From assembly GCF_003254395.2 (NCBI RefSeq), contig NC_037648.1:1-64000 (forward strand): 64,000 bases of DNA, in the 5' to 3' direction. Source of the stretch: Apis mellifera. Lineage: Eukaryota > Arthropoda > Insecta > Hymenoptera > Apidae. Under the pieces are notes generated by a model. That model saw only the letters and a program-made list of their open reading frames with translations. It was not told the DNA's origin and did not search any database. Of the stretch, positions 49,401-63,979 are shown one piece after another. Every line of letters starts with the position of its first letter. The stretch's first letter is position 1. Made by a program: the position numbers and the translations under genes.

Positions 49401-50353
49401 AAAAGCTTCGCTTAAATGGAAACGTTTCTCTCTTTATGCCGGCCGTCATCGTGGTAAAAGTAAAAGAGGCCGTTGCTCGAGCCGCCACCACGATGGATAA
49501 ACGAATTTATTAAGGGCGTGTCGAGGTTGCGGCAACAACCACCTGCGCGCGGATCCGAAAACAACAGCGCGTTTCCGTCCAACTTTTCTCTCTCGTTGTT
49601 TTTGCAAAATTCCATCTGTGCATCATCATCTTCCTCGGATTCCTAGATACGGAACAACAACAACTGTGTACCGTAGCCTAGAAAAAAATTATTAATAATT
49701 TTTAATAATTAACGCTAATTCGTTTTCGCCATCTTTTCTATCCATCTGATTGAAAATTCGTTGGGAAGAGTTCAAAATTGGTTTCCCTCGTGTCGAGGAT
49801 CACATTTATCGACGATCGCATTTCGTCGAGCACTTCTTCTTCGTTTCTTATCGTCATCGAGTTTCGATTCGTCATCTTCGTTCTCGATGAGATCCCGAAC
49901 AACCACCTTTTCCATTCTTTCTTCCATTTCCGCAGACAATTTCTTTTCGTCCGCGTGAAAAGAAAGAACGAAAGGACGAGATTCGGGCGTGTTCGCGAGA
50001 AGAAAGAGGATTCTGGGGGAAGGGGAGAGGGAAGAGAGTTGGTTAATAATGTCAACGAAAAATCGGTGGACGAAAGGGTGATGGAGGTGGAGGAGGATTC
50101 GCTGGCAAGAAACGAGAATCCGCGCAGGTACAGTGGAAACGAGAAAGAAAGGATTTTTACGAGGGAATTTGAATGGATGGTTCGGCAGGCAGACGGTGTT
50201 TTCGACTGTTCGAGTATTGAAAAACGTAGGCGCAACGCGTGCCAGGTTGGCTGGAGTTTGCCTTATGCGCAGCCAAACTGTTGGCCCCGTAAATTGCGCG
50301 TTATTGCTTTTATGGATCCGAGGGATCGAACGTAACTGTAGAACCGGTGGGGA

Positions 50354-50354
<1 letters not shown>

Positions 50355-50384
<30 letters not shown>

Positions 50385-50393
50385 AAGAAGAAG
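50355..50393 (+). repeat. (AAG)n microsatellite, 13 units
   Basis: A perfect trinucleotide run with purines on the plus strand. Confidence 0.95.
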
Positions 50394-51982
50394 AAAAAGA
50401 AGAATATGGATACTGGTGAGAGAGGATATACGGGCTAGGTTGCAGATAGCTCCTAATACAATCGGGTGATAAAAATCGCGCGGTATATACGTGAAATACA
50501 TTCTGTCTCGCGGACTTTTGCAGCGTAACGTTTCGCGAAAGTGGCCATCAATTTGTCTTGTATTACAATCGCTCGGGAAAAGAGAATATCTTCGTTTCTA
50601 TTCCGATACCGATATTTTTCTCATACTCCACCACACACACATACATAGTGACTTGGATCGCAGAGACTTGGACTTGGATATCGTTCGATGCTTCGTCCCC
50701 CTTTATCCCGACATCAATCGCGAATAAATAACCTTACGAATAATTGTGAAAATTAAAGATTTCAATGCGTGATCGTTATCGCGGCGCGCGCACGGGTTTA
50801 TTATTGTAATCCGCGTTTCTACGGTATTTCGTATCGCTATTGCTCATTGAAACGTTAAAATTACGGGTGGAACAACGGTGCTTAATAAAATCGAGCATTT
50901 AGTTATCGCGCTAACAGAGCGACGCCGCTGTTAATTTCCTGTATAAATATCGTCAAGACTTTATTATCGTTCCCATGCCGATACAACGGGGATGGTTAAT
51001 GTCGTTGAATCGACTCGGTCGTCTCTCACTTTCCTGCGTTAAAATCGCGCGTATATATCACCGTTGTTACGCATTATCAATTACGCCGCGTACGTGTGCA
51101 CTCGTGCGCGCAAACAATGATTAACGCGCGTCGACGAATATTCTTTGATGCGAGCGTTCGTAACGGTAAATAAACTGCTCGATAAATGACGTGTTTGCCG
51201 CCGCGTGTATTTCGAACGGCAAAATTCTTGATATCGCACGATCCGAGGGGCGACGACTATTAGGCGAACAACTCGTGTAACGTCTCGCATAACGAGTCCA
51301 ATTACCGTCCGTATTTATTTCATTTCCTATTCCATCGATCGTCTCCTATTTCCTTCCAATACCGGTCAACCAACTATCCGTCAACCATACATCTACGTCT
51401 CGGATAGGTGTACGTTCGCACGCGTAAATTCAACGCGTAAATCGAATCGGTAATTACGGTAATTATTTATGGAAGCTTCGGTATTTAGGAATTCGAAATC
51501 TCGAGGTACATGTACGTAATAATGTAATTGTTTTTGGATCAAATTTTCGTCGACGTTGACGCGGTGGCAACAGGTTGAAACAAATAGCAAACGCGACGAT
51601 TCGAGAAGAAACGAACAAAACGAAATGGAAAAACGAAGGAAGAGAGAGAGAATATACAATTCACACTTCACACCGACACGTTCCTTCGTTTCGTCCACGT
51701 CGGATAAATTAAACACGATTCGTGCGGGTTAGGTTTGCGCATTTTAACGATAATCGTACCACTCAAGTTGAAAAGGGGCGCGGATCGATATCGATTAAGA
51801 TCGAGTTTGTTCGCGAGAAACGGGGCAATTTGCAAAGCGTTGAAGGCACGATCGATCTAATGAGCGAGAGGGGAAAGGAAATCGAGAGAGAGAGAGAGAG
51901 GAGGGGAAAGGAAGGAAGGAAGCGAAGCGTGGAGACCCTCGTGACAGAGTTGACGGGAGAGTCGTTGGAATCCCGGCACGGA

Positions 51983-52016
51983 CCGTGTTTCCGTGTTTCC
52001 GTGTTTCCGTGTTTCC
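51983..52016 (+). repeat. 9-bp tandem repeat (CCGTGTTTC)n
   Basis: Almost four tandem copies of a 9-mer. The unit keeps the reading frame, so the frame across it reads Phe-Arg-Val and Phe-Pro-Cys type repeats by chance. Confidence 0.9.
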
Positions 52017-52889
52017 ACGAGAAATCTTACAAGCCTGCAGGGAAACGTTCTTGTTACCGCTGCTCGACTCTCGACAATGAGCAATTACGTGACGCTCGTC
52101 GACAAAGCGTTATTCGTTCTCTCGAATTCTCCGCGCCTGCTTCTTTTCTTAATTTACGCCAACTAAGAGGGGACCCCCTTCTTTCTTCGCGGCACGCTTT
52201 GTTTTCGCAACGATTCGGATTCATGATGAATCCTTACCCAGGAGGACCGATATTTAATTCACCACGATCCTTCTTTCAAGCGTTCATCGATTTAATTTCG
52301 ATCGAATTACCGCCACTTAAATAACTGCACGAAGTTGACAAACTTGGATATCGATACGAATGTGAAACTAATTTGATTCGTCGGACGATACTTTTGAATC
52401 CTATAAACTTGAGATTCTCCTATATAATAAAATATATTCTCACTTCTTTCGAAGTCGATCGTCGATCGAAAGCGAGTGAAAAATCCACCAGAAAGCGTAC
52501 GAAATCTTTACTCATCGTTTATAGCGAGAGCTTAGAGGGAAATATCGAGTCGTTTCTATTCCCCCCTCCCCCCAAGAAATAATATCGTTGTTCGTCCCTT
52601 TACGATTTGTCCCAAAAAAGATAGTCTCGAGATGAGAGGAAGGTATATAATATCGGAGCGGCCTCGTTCCGAATTATCTCGAAAGATTACACGGCAAATA
52701 TTCCGAAAGTTCGATACCATTTTTCTTCTCGAGTTTCTCCTTCGAGATGGATGGAATACGTCGAATCGACCATCGGTCCAGGAGGGATGGAATGATTTTT
52801 CCTCGTAGTCTCAACGCCGAGTGCATTATCGAGTGGGACGACAGGAATGCAATCATCTGTAATTTCTCACACCGCTGTTTGGTCTCCGG

Positions 52890-53170
52890 GGGGGAGGGAT
52901 TGGATCGATAGGGGCAATGTGTTCACGGCACTGCACCGCGTCCGATGCACCCGATGCGATTCTCGTTAAAGCCGTGTGTCCCTGCTGGCAGGTCGGCGAG
53001 TTCTGCATGCGAACCTGCCGGAATCAGGCACGGCTAGGCTATGTTTCATGCTCGTAATGCCACAAATTCACATTAGCGCACGCGACACTGGCATTCTGCG
53101 ACCGGTTAATTTATTTTCGCCGCGACGCTAAACCCGTCCGCTCGTCGATTTTTCGTCCGCGAAATTACGC
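52890..53170. promoter_or_regulatory. GC-rich motif-dense block, candidate regulatory element
   Basis: The block has balanced, high-complexity sequence with an inverted pair GGCAGGT (52,987) and ACCTGCC (53,013). These contain CAGGT/ACCTG cores of the Snail/Zfh type. Further mixed sequence continues to 53,170. No reading frame explains the composition. An enhancer role is inferred. Confidence 0.25.
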
Positions 53171-53510
53171 CCCCCCGTTTTTTCCCACAGCACATCCATA
53201 GTGAATCGACTGTGAATCGATCGAAATTTTCATCGTGGATCAACGGTGAACGAGAAACTGCTTCTCTCCGCCCATCCATTTATCGCCAGGATGTAATTTT
53301 TATCTTATTAAGCTTTAAACAAATTAAATCTTTTATTCGGTCTTTGTTCACGCATCTGATTACTTGATACGTTTAACATTTCGTTTAAAAACTCGATGAC
53401 CGATCATTCCCTTTCCTCCTCTCTCTCTCATCCTTCGAGGACGATTTCCCCAAGAATAATTGGATGATATTGAATAGAGAGCGTGTACCGCTCTTCTACG
53501 AGATCGTTGT

Positions 53511-53530
53511 CGATCGATCGATCGATCGAT
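53511..53530. repeat. (CGAT)n microsatellite
   Basis: Five tetranucleotide units, a self-complementary repeat. Confidence 0.95.
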
Positions 53531-56500
53531 TCGAATCTATCTTTCCTTCCTTTCTTTTTTTTTTTTTTTTTACGATGGGGAATCGATTGCGTTGTCCACC
53601 ATTCCGCGGTGAAAAGGGAGGGAGATGATGGTAAATGAAGGGATCGAAGCCAGGGTGTGTGTGCCCAAGTATTTTACATTGTTGACAAGAGTATTATGGT
53701 GTATGTACTCACGGAGAAAGCCATATTCAGACGACTAATAATCGGCGTATCTTTTTCAACATTGACATCTATACATTATTCAAGGCGTGAACTTCGTTGG
53801 AAGAAAGGACGTTGTATTTTCATCATCTTTCTTATTCTCTTTCTCTCTCTCTTTCTATATATATATACATAATTTTTCTTCCCATTTTTCCCATTATAGT
53901 GCACTCGTACGAGGCGTAAACCGAGGTGTTGTCGAATTTCCATGTTCTTTCTTTCTTTCTCGTTTATTTTTCAATTGATTCGCTCGATCGAATTCTCCAT
54001 ATTTGGAAATTTATTTATACAATTTTTTACGGACGTGATCTCCGTTTGTCTTTTTTCAACGAAACCGGGAGAATCGAGGAGCGCAAAGACTCTTTTTATT
54101 TCCTCTTTTAATTTTTCCATTCTCTTCATCGTCCGAATAATTGTCGATCGAACCGTTCAAGCAGTATAGCGTTATATCGAACGACATCGATACGATTCAA
54201 AGATTAATTTTCTCCCGATCGATTCTGTACGAGGATACTCGTGTTTCGCGAAGTGAAACGCGGCATGCGTGGCTAGCACTTTGCCACGGTTATCAGTGTT
54301 CAGTAGTCTCTGGTAAACTACGCGAAGGGTGCAAGAGTTTTCGATTAAGCGTACTCTCCCCCGCGTGTTCTCCAATTCTGGAATCGGGCTCGTTTAATGT
54401 CGGAAATTGATACCCAAGTCGGATAGAACTTGGAAATCAACGTAAGCTCGCGAATCGAACGTAACGTTCAGCTTGCAACGCGGATCTTCGACTACGAAAT
54501 TCGAGTAGTAACTGTACACCTTGTTACACCTGTATACTATCTACCGAAATTATCACCGTTCACCGTTTAACCGATTCATCGATACATCGATCTTTGTTCG
54601 ATAAATTCGGGGACGAGATACAGAGCGGCAAGAAATTAACAATTAAGAATGATCGCGCGTTTTATTCCGATCGAAACAAGGCGATTGATCGAAATGGATG
54701 CAACGAAAGCGAATTATACGAACATGTTGGAATGGAATAATAGAAAGGAAGAGGAAACGAGGAAAGGAGCAAAATTTCGATAATAGACAAATTGAAACGA
54801 TACGATAAACGATTCGAACAATAATTGGTAATTATTAATCCAATTTAATCCTTCGAATTATACGCGATTATACGAATTTCTGTGAATTTGAATTGTACAA
54901 CGAGTTCGCCGGTGAAAATTTCTCTCCGCTCCTCCGGAAATTATAACAAATGCAAATGCGTCGATTATGAAAAACCGATAGCGAAAGATATTTCGAAACT
55001 TGTTTCGAATGTACCCATAGTTGTACGAATATGCATCTTTTGTCTCGCTCTTACGTGCTCTTTCGTTTATCTCATCTCGACTTTCCGGCAACCGCAAGGA
55101 TTGAAAGACACGAGAATCCGAAGAATGGAGGCAGAAGGAATGGAGGCAAGCGAAACGCTTTGCCGTTCGGACAAGGAAACAGGTCGAAAAATGTTCACGC
55201 GACGAGACCAACTATTTCTGATCTCGGCGAGTTTCGTTCGCTTTTCAAGAATTATTTCAACGAGCATTCGAAATAATTCGTATTTTTGTCGAATTCGATT
55301 AAGCGTTAAAAACGATTCAAACAATCAGAAAGTTTCTTAAATCTTGTTTATTCATCGTTTCGAATTGTCGTTAGGTTTCGTTGCGATTACGATAGATAAT
55401 TGGCGAGACAACATTTAACGTTATAATTCCTTGCCACGATGTTAACACGACGTCACGCGATATCCTAACCTTTCGTCGACCGTTAACGCTAATTTGTCCG
55501 ATGCGTAACTTTCCTTCACTTTGATCGTATTATCTCGCCAGTTGACGTTGGTGCGATCCTCGCGAGATAGGAAGCAATCGAAGTGGTATTCGTAACGCGC
55601 GCTATTGGCTGTGCACGCGAGTACGGGTGAGTAAAACGATAATCGAATTACGGGGAGTTGGAGGCTTAAAAATATCTGGTCGATTAAACGAGATAAAAGA
55701 CGGTCGTACAGCACACTCGTAATTTCTGTTCCGTAGTTGACGAGGATACACGCGTTTTATCGCGTTCCATCGTCTCCGATTAGGAGAGGAGGATGCGTGC
55801 AAAAACCCGTTGCTTTCAATTTTCCGTCGAAAATTTAAATTTAATCTCGCATAGTTTTTAATGATTTATTCACGGGAAAAATTGAAGCGTCCGCTCTGCG
55901 TGTAATTCCAAGGGCGAAAAAAATTCGAGCGACGACGCTCGACGAGGATGGGACCGTTAAAAACGACACGGTCGCCCGCTCGACGGACGATTCGGCGGAC
56001 GATCGAGAAAGACGGATGATAGTTTCCGCGGAAAATACGCGTAATGAAATCCACCGCCCTTTTAAACGTGTCACCGAAGCGTGAAAATGGTCCTTCGTTT
56101 TAATATTCGGGCGCGCCAGTCCCGAAACCGAAGAGGGAGCGCTAGCTAGAATTTTATTTAGTTTCAACGACATTATCGGACATCGAATCACGGATCACAA
56201 TTCACGTAGTCTCGACTCGGTGCGTCGTCGTCCAAACGAACCATTGCTTTTTACGCGCGTCGATCAATCGACGCAATACTTACGATCGTCTCGTATTCGA
56301 GGAGAGCAACATTTTTTTCCCTACGGATCCAACAAATCGAACGTGATTTCGAAACACGAAAACTCTGTCCAAAATTGTTGCCTTCGAACCCTGTTCGAAC
56401 TTTGGGGATGATGGGGCAGGAAGAGAAAGAGAGGAGAGGCGGGGAAAGGAAAATAAAAAAAGGGAGAAAACGCGGGGGCTTGCATATGCAACACGAGCCT

Positions 56501-56892
56501 TGGTAAACACGGCGCATCATCCAGCGATGTTCTCCGATACCTGTTTGCTTTCAATCTGCGGCTATTGCGCGCATATCTGGCTGACAACGTGCGGCGAACT
56601 CGATTCATCGACGCGCACGTGTTGCAGGATCGAGAACCGACGCGTGTCATCTCGATGTACGATCGAAGCAAATCGTCGTTCGATGATAAAAGACGTACGA
56701 TTCGATGTGAAATTACGATGAATTGGATAAATCGTTAAGCTAGGAGAGGATACGCGAGAGTGGGAGGAGGAAATTCGGAGACGGTCCATCATCGGTCGGT
56801 CAACCGGACACGGAAGATATGTATACTCGCGATATAATTCCTAGGCTGGGCTGTGCACGTGAAATCGGTTTGCAAATAAGGAGGCGAGAAAG

Positions 56893-56921
56893 GTGGGCGT
56901 GGGCGTGGGCGTGTGTGTGTG
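56893..56921 (+). repeat. (GTGGGC)n / (GT)n repeat
   Basis: Three to four GTGGGC-like units pass into GTGTGTGTGTGG. Confidence 0.9.
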
Positions 56922-59900
56922 GCGTGCACAAGCCTGTTCGTACTGCCATTCGTCTTGGAGTTAAGCGGTCGGGTACTCCGATACAGTGACAAGCTTTGGA
57001 ACATAGAACAGGAATGGGGGGTCCGTGGAAGGTCTCTCCCCCTCGTCTCTTCCAACCATTGTCTCCACGAGTTCCGTTGTTTCGCCTAAATCACCACTGC
57101 CGCGGAGCTTCTCTTCCCCCGAATTCGACCCTGTTCCATCGGCCAGCCGACTAAGACTACCTACCACCACTACCATCGCGCACCCCTCTATCCTCCGTCC
57201 CTTTGTCTTTCCCCCTCGCTTCCATTCTCTCTCTCTCCTTTTCTCTTTCGACTTCATTTACGCTCCGCCAGCAGGCAGCAGGGGGGACGTTCTAACATTT
57301 AAATACCAAAGTATCTATGCCTCGTGGCTTATAGAACTCCCTTTAATGCCGTCCCTGCCCTGCCTTACCCGGAGTTTCGCTCTTCTGTCTAGGAGGCCGG
57401 CCAAATTTATGCAGCGACGTCGCGCCACAATGTTTCTCGTTACACCATTCTCTTACCACCATCTTTCTACCCCCATGGCCGCGAGACCCATATTTCCTCC
57501 CTGTCCTCTTCCTCTTCGCCCGCCTAGATAACCCGGCCTCGCGTCACGCCATCGGTTTCTAACCTCTCCTTATTTTTCATTCGCCTGACGCCGCTTCTTT
57601 CTTCCCTCCCTTCGTTTATACTTTCAACGCTGGATCTTTCCAAAAATATGTAAATTATAATATGGACGTTTGTAACGACGATGTGACGATGGGGACATAA
57701 TATTAGGAAGGAATAACAAATGAAGGGATTAAGGAATAAAAGAAAAGAAAGAACGTCCTATCTCTGTTTTCGATTATTCCTTGAAATTCTTCTCTTCTCT
57801 TCTCTCTACCAAGCTTATTATTATTACCAAGCTTTCCGTACAAAAGATGGCCGTACGAAACAAATTCTCCGACGTTTCCTCGAGGTACAAAAATATTGCG
57901 TTTGTATATGCATTCGTTTGGCGCGATACAATACGGTGCCGGGGGACAGAAACGTTTTATCGTTTTATCGTGCAGCGTTCGTAAATGCATTAATTCGTAG
58001 GTGGGATACCTCGTCCTCTTCGAGTAATAGTAATAATCCCGTCGGTCGGCAATATATCATACGCGGCGGCGTTGATTAAATTCTCGCGGAGTTTACGTGC
58101 CGTGAAAAGTTATGAGCCGTCTCACGATCTCGATACTCGCCGTGTCCTCCGCGCGAAATTTGTTTTCACGATCGAATCGAGGGAGAGAGAGAAAGAGAGA
58201 AGCTGTTCGAGTTAAGAAAGTTTCGGAATTTGATGAGATTTCTATAGACGTATATATTTTTAAACGAGGAAAGAAAAGTATTGTTCGAGAATTGTCGGTG
58301 ATGAAACGATGAAGAAATGATCGAAGCATCCGATTTACGAGAAACGGTGGGTAGTTGGCTGGTTCCAAAATATTTTCCGTCGCGTAAGCGTGGAACGTGC
58401 ACTCGTTTCGGCCGCGTTTATTACGAGCGCGAGAGCGAAGCCTGGTGTCATAATGCACGGCCCGCGGCGTACGAGCGTACACGTGAATAGCGAACAAAAG
58501 GTTTCCAACCAGAAACAGCTCGGACGCTACAGCTACATTAGACGCATTACGAGCAGAAATGAACGACCCCCGTCGGAGGAGGATAGTACACTTTGTCGAG
58601 CGTCAGCTCGTAATAAAGTCACGGTAGGTGTACAGAATGAGGGAAATATTGCTTCGTTGTTCGCTCTATATACCTTCGTTTCTTTCTTCCTTTTTCTTTT
58701 CTTTTCTTTCCTCTTTTCTTTTTTTTTTCTCGAAGAAACGATCTCGTTAAATTTAGTTTGTCAATTTGAAAATTTGGAAAACGAACGTGGTCGTTTTTTC
58801 TTTTTCTTTTTGTAATAATTCAAACAGGTTTCGTGATTTGTCAAGAAGGTATTTTGTCGAGACATGATAAACATCATTCGTTCAAATTTATACGTGGATG
58901 TAATATATAATTGAGATTATCAAAAAACTAATAAAAAAAAGTTTCGACGTTACGATGGCTGAGATACAATCTCGCGTATGTATCAATATATAAATATACG
59001 TAACAAGCGACGATGGGAACTTGTTTTACGAGCAACGAGCGAGTACACGCGATAGGATTGATTTCAACATCCAAACTTTTTTTAAGATCCATTTCGATCA
59101 GGATAGCCGATATTTACGATATTTCATTTCGTTCGAATTTACGAGTTGCTCTTCGAGCATCTTCCTAATTCCTCCTCTCTCGTTGCGAAGAAAAAATGGA
59201 AATGTCTTATTCATCGTTCATCGTCAAATCTATCGAGGATCCTGTGACGCTACGTACGGTTGTTCTTTGCCCACGAAATACGCGTAATTCTCGTTCGCTT
59301 TCGGTTTCTTCGCGGCGAAAATTCCGACGTCGTCGGGATAGCGAGCCTGGTGAATTTCAATTATCCCAGGCCTACCTTCGGTTCGGTCGGCGTTCGATCC
59401 TCGTTACCTCACGGTTCGTCAGCCCCGCTTGAATTCGATTCGGGCGTAGCCCTATCTCGATGCCCTTATTTTTCCTCCACAGACGGGGTAAAATGCGCGC
59501 GGCAGCGGAGAAATCCAAAGGTCGGATGGGGATGGAGAGGAAGGAGAGAGATAGAGAGAGAGGGAGGGAGGGAGGAGAGGAGAGAAAAATAGAGGAGTAG
59601 TCGGTCTTCTCTCCGTCGGTCTATCGTCTTTCACCCTGGGGAATGAACGATCACAGGGATGAAAGGAAATGGGAAATAATGCGAGGCTCGTGGAGAGGTA
59701 TGCGTGCGCGCGCGGTCCAGGGGCAAAACAAGGAAAATAAGGGAAGGAGGGGAAAAGACGAAAAGATGCGGAGTGACGAGTGAGTTTTCAGTGGGCTAGA
59801 CGAACCATTAAAGGCGTTCGCGAAACAAAGCTTCGTTATAAATCTCGAGAAATGCCTGCCAACTTTTGCTCTTCTTTTTTTCTTTTTCTTCTCTTTCTCT

Positions 59901-62900
59901 TTTTCTTCTTCTTTTGCCCTCCTCTCTTTTCGTCCTCTTTTCGTTCGTTCCCCTTGTTTTAAACGTTTTAATAATAACGAATGGAGAGTTCTCGACAACC
60001 TTGGCCCGATAACTTTTTCGCAGCGGCCCGTGAAAAACCTTTAAACGATGCCAAAGTCTTCTCCAAACTCGTTTCTTCTATACTCTTTCTCCCCCTCTCT
60101 CCCATCTCGTACGATTTCTCGACTCCATCCTCGTCGCGAGGGATACTACAACATACATTTCCGAAATAAATCGTTTCAATCGAGATATCATCTTTTTATT
60201 TCCATCGCAGAGTAAGAGAGAGAATATCTTTCCCAAGGATAACCAACGATTCGCCGTTATGTTATATTTTTCCAAAGAAGAAACCGAGCGAATGAAATCA
60301 TAAATTTGTCACTCCCTTGGAACGCGACAGAAGAGAGATTCGGTTAATTGAACCGAGCGTATGTACGGGATCGAGGAAGAGGAATTTTGAAATATCCTCC
60401 CCGATGAAAAATGAAGAAGCGCCGCGAGGAATCGAATCCACTTGGTCTTCTCTGTCCACCGTTCCGCTCTACGTAGCAGCCGCGGCGGCGGCGGCCCTCT
60501 GGTTCTGGAAAGACATTATCAAGTGGCGAATGAGACGCGGAAGTTTTTAAAGTCACTTTGTCCCGCGGGGAACAAAGGTCGGGCTCCCTCGAGAATAATG
60601 GATAATCGACGAGCTCCTTGATTCTCTATTACGGAGAAATAAAAGAGCAATTCGTCTCGAGGTAGACTCGAATATCGGCTTTCCCTCCTCTCTCGCCCAG
60701 CGTCGCGCCGAAGGGAAACGAAGGGAAACGAAGGGAACGCGAGACTTTTGCGACCAAAGAATATATATATATTTCTTCGAAACTTTTCCCCCAAACTAAG
60801 ACTACCCTCGTCTTTCGATGAAATTAAAGATGAGCCGGGACTATTATCCATTATCCATCAATTTTTCTACCTTTATCTCCATTTACGATTATCATTTGCG
60901 ATAATTTTGCACGCGAATCGTGATTTGCGTAGATCGTGAAGAGAAAAAAACGAACGTACGTCATAGTTGGGCGTCATAGTACGAATTCATCGCTTCCTCT
61001 CCACTTTCCTCCTCTCGTGGAAATGGTCGCGATGATTTTACCCGCGAAATAATCGGTTGGGGAGGGGGGAGGGGAAGTTGGCGGAAAGATAAATGGGACT
61101 CCCATACCCTGCGACGCGCAAGATTTCCCTTAGGTTTTCAGGAATACGAGGAGACGTTTGACGTACGTGGCGCGGCGACACCGACGTAAATGCGAGTTCA
61201 CGAGGCACGGGAGGAGGACGGATTCCCAGGTGGATCGAGGGCAAAGCGAGCGTGTCTCTGGCGCGGTCATTTCGACGAAAGCCGCAGCGCGTTCAGGAAA
61301 CAACGAGCAACGATATACGCGGATACGAGAGCTTTCGCGCCACGTTTGGGAGCAGCCGGATGCATTAAAACCGTGCATCAGTAGATTAAAGTAGAATGAA
61401 TCGCTCGGCCAACCCAACTAAATTCATTTTACGCTACAATCCTCGGATATACCGGTAACGCGCAACCGAGCGGATTATGGAAAATGTATTCTTGTACCGT
61501 CTGTATTCTTCCGTCTGTTTCGATAATTCTCTTTCCTTCCTTTTTAAACGCAAACAAAACCCCCCTATACTTTTCGCCAATCTTCGCGCGTAATTATTCG
61601 CACAAATTATCTCCTTTCGTTTCGAATTTCGCGGGAGCGATATCAAACAACGATTAGGAATGTAAAAATATCGATACGCGTTCCGCGAGACATCAAAATC
61701 GTTGGCGATGTTATTTGTACGATTTACCGGTTTAAAAAATAGTAGTAAAGTATCTTCAGTCGATAAATTTTGATTCGTGTAATTGTTGCAACGAATTGAA
61801 TATTGTTGTATACTGTATATACTTTGAATATATTCGAAGATGAATTTTATTTTTTTCAAATGGAATCATAAATCGATTCTCCTATATTTGCCTTACATAT
61901 ATAACGCAAATGCATACGCATTATTTTATACGATACCGATTTTGTACACTACGCACTATGTGCTTTCTATTTTACTAAAATACAATAAGTAAGTAAACTT
62001 TCCGTGGAAATATTTTTTATCCTGATACATCGAGTGAAAGATAACCGTCAACTCGTGTATTGAAAAAAAAAAAAAATACATTGCGATTAACAGTGGCGAA
62101 TAAATCGGATCGAATTGGATCCAACCGATTTTTCATAAAAATCTCGCTTCTCTCTTCACTTTCTCTCGGCTTCGTTATTGGGAATGAAGAAAACGAAGGA
62201 GGGTTGGGAACCGTCCATCCGAACGAGGTTGGTCTCGATTTACAACCCGCTAGGGACAGATTTCCGCTTTAAAACAATATCTCGGAGACTTGTCGCGAAA
62301 CTGGATATCGAAAGGAAAGGTAGAGGAGGTGTGTTATTTTTTCCAATATGCAGTGAATGGAACGAGGAGCGCACGGAGAGATGACTATGGGGTGGCTTTC
62401 AGGCTATGATACCTAGAACACGTCTCCAGGGACGTGTAAACACTGGAACATCTCAACGCGCCCTGTCAATCGGTTGGGATGTGACTTGGAGCCTGCAACC
62501 TTTTGCGTTTTCCCTCGTTTCTCTTAGCTTCTCTTAGTTTGAGAGAGAGAGAGAGACCGGCTAGCTCGAATTTCACGGGACAATGGACTCGGTGGTCCTT
62601 CGTTTGTCGACGTTCTCGACGAATTCGAGAAGGGGGAGCGAAAAAGCCTGAGAGAGTAAGGAGCCGAAAGAAGAGACGTAAACATTGACACGTTGCGCGT
62701 TTAAACGACAAATGTACCGAACACGTAGGCAGATTTCGAACGAAGAGGGATTTATTCCTCGATTGCCATTATTTCCTCCTACTTTTTTTTCCATCTCGTT
62801 CCAATCTTGGTTTCGTTTCGACCATATCTACTAATTTATTTCGCTTAATTTAATTTACTCGCTCGACTCGTTTCTCCGCGTCGAGCGTTTCATCGCGTAT

Positions 62901-63979
62901 ATTTTCGCCCTACGACTTCGACCTACCTTCGGTCGATAAAAGTGTATCGAATAATCTCGATAAAAATGAAATATTTGCCCGTGATACGATCGTTGGCAAA
63001 CTTACGTACAACCCCCGCCGTTTTTCCGCCGATGTATCAAACACCGATGGTAGCGAGAATACTTTGAATTGCAGATGCATTCGGCAGATTCGCGCGCGTG
63101 CATACTAAAAATTTAACGGGATTCTCCTTCTCCACCGCGAAAACGGCGAACCATGCGAACCAGAGACGACAGGTCTGGGTAAAAGCTTCCTCGCGGATCT
63201 CTGTTTGCTCGCGAAAGGTATACGCGCATGATTTTCTTCCGTCGTGAGTTTCTCCCCTCCTTTCCGGGAAAGGGGGGGCATTTCGCACCCCCATCCCCTC
63301 CCCAGAAGGAGGAGGACTTTTTTTTTTTTTACGGCTCGCGATAACCCTACCATAACCCCTTTTGAAACCCTCTCGCTGGTGAACGTTTTTTTCTTCATCT
63401 TGAATCCAGGCTAATGCAATTCTTCATTCTTCTGGCTAAAGGCGCCCTTTTTACCCAATCCCATCTAGTGACTACTACTCGACGAAACTCGCCCCTCGAG
63501 ATTACGAGCTTTCTCTCCTGCCTCGGCCTCTCTCTCTCTCTCCTTCCTCCGTCTCCTTCCTCCCTCTCGCCTACGACGAAAGGGAGGAGAGGGGAGGAGA
63601 GGGCGAAAAGCGGCTGCGCGAAACGGGGGGAGAGCGAGCAAGCAGCAATCAGCGTTTTACAATTTGCCAGTCGTCGAGTAATAAATTAAGCGAATTTTAT
63701 TCGCGCCCGGTATAACCGCGTTAAATATTTATATTTGCGGCCGATTGCGAATAGCGACGGGGAATAGGAGGGAGGGAGTCACCCTCTTCTCTACACTGCC
63801 GACCATCTGCTCGACTGTTAAATGCCTCGTCACACCCGTCTATCCGGTGTCAGTCCGTGTGCACGTCCGTGAACCGAATGGGAGAGGAGAGAGTACAGAG
63901 CGCGTGTCATCATCACGCGTGTTGACCAACTATGAAAATATCCATGTGTATGATGCTGATTGGAATTGCGCTTTGCGTT

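Larger units (their letters stand above)
46440..52880. other. Noncoding DNA without a supported gene
   Basis: The segment includes GA-rich patches near 48,310 to 48,345, a GC-richer block at about 48,950 to 49,520 with a 9-bp inverted repeat CATCGTGGT/ACCACGATG (49,447 and 49,487), an (AAG)n tract, AbdB-like TTTATTA sites near 50,800 to 50,960, and a 9-bp tandem repeat at 51,983. Frames of 186 and 200 codons occur (48,953 to 49,513 and 51,722 to 52,324) but are Arg/Glu/Ser-rich and lack splice boundaries. Confidence 0.5.
53172..63979. other. Noncoding DNA without a supported gene
   Basis: The composition is about balanced, with many CpG and TCGA strings. Notable patches are a C-rich block at 57,020 to 57,540, a GC-rich patch at 56,500 to 56,720, a CGG run near 60,485 to 60,496, tandem GAAGGGAAAC near 60,711, and GA/TC tracts at 62,541 and 63,528. 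None shows a frame with good splice sites. It reads as intergenic or intronic DNA. Confidence 0.45.

Noticed and set aside
48953..49513. 186-codon open frame
   Set aside because: The residues are mostly Arg, Glu and Ser, the opposite strand is also open, and no domain is recognisable.
51722..52324. 200-codon open frame
   Set aside because: It runs through a GA tract and a 9-bp tandem repeat, has no splice boundaries, and its length is within chance for this composition and window size.
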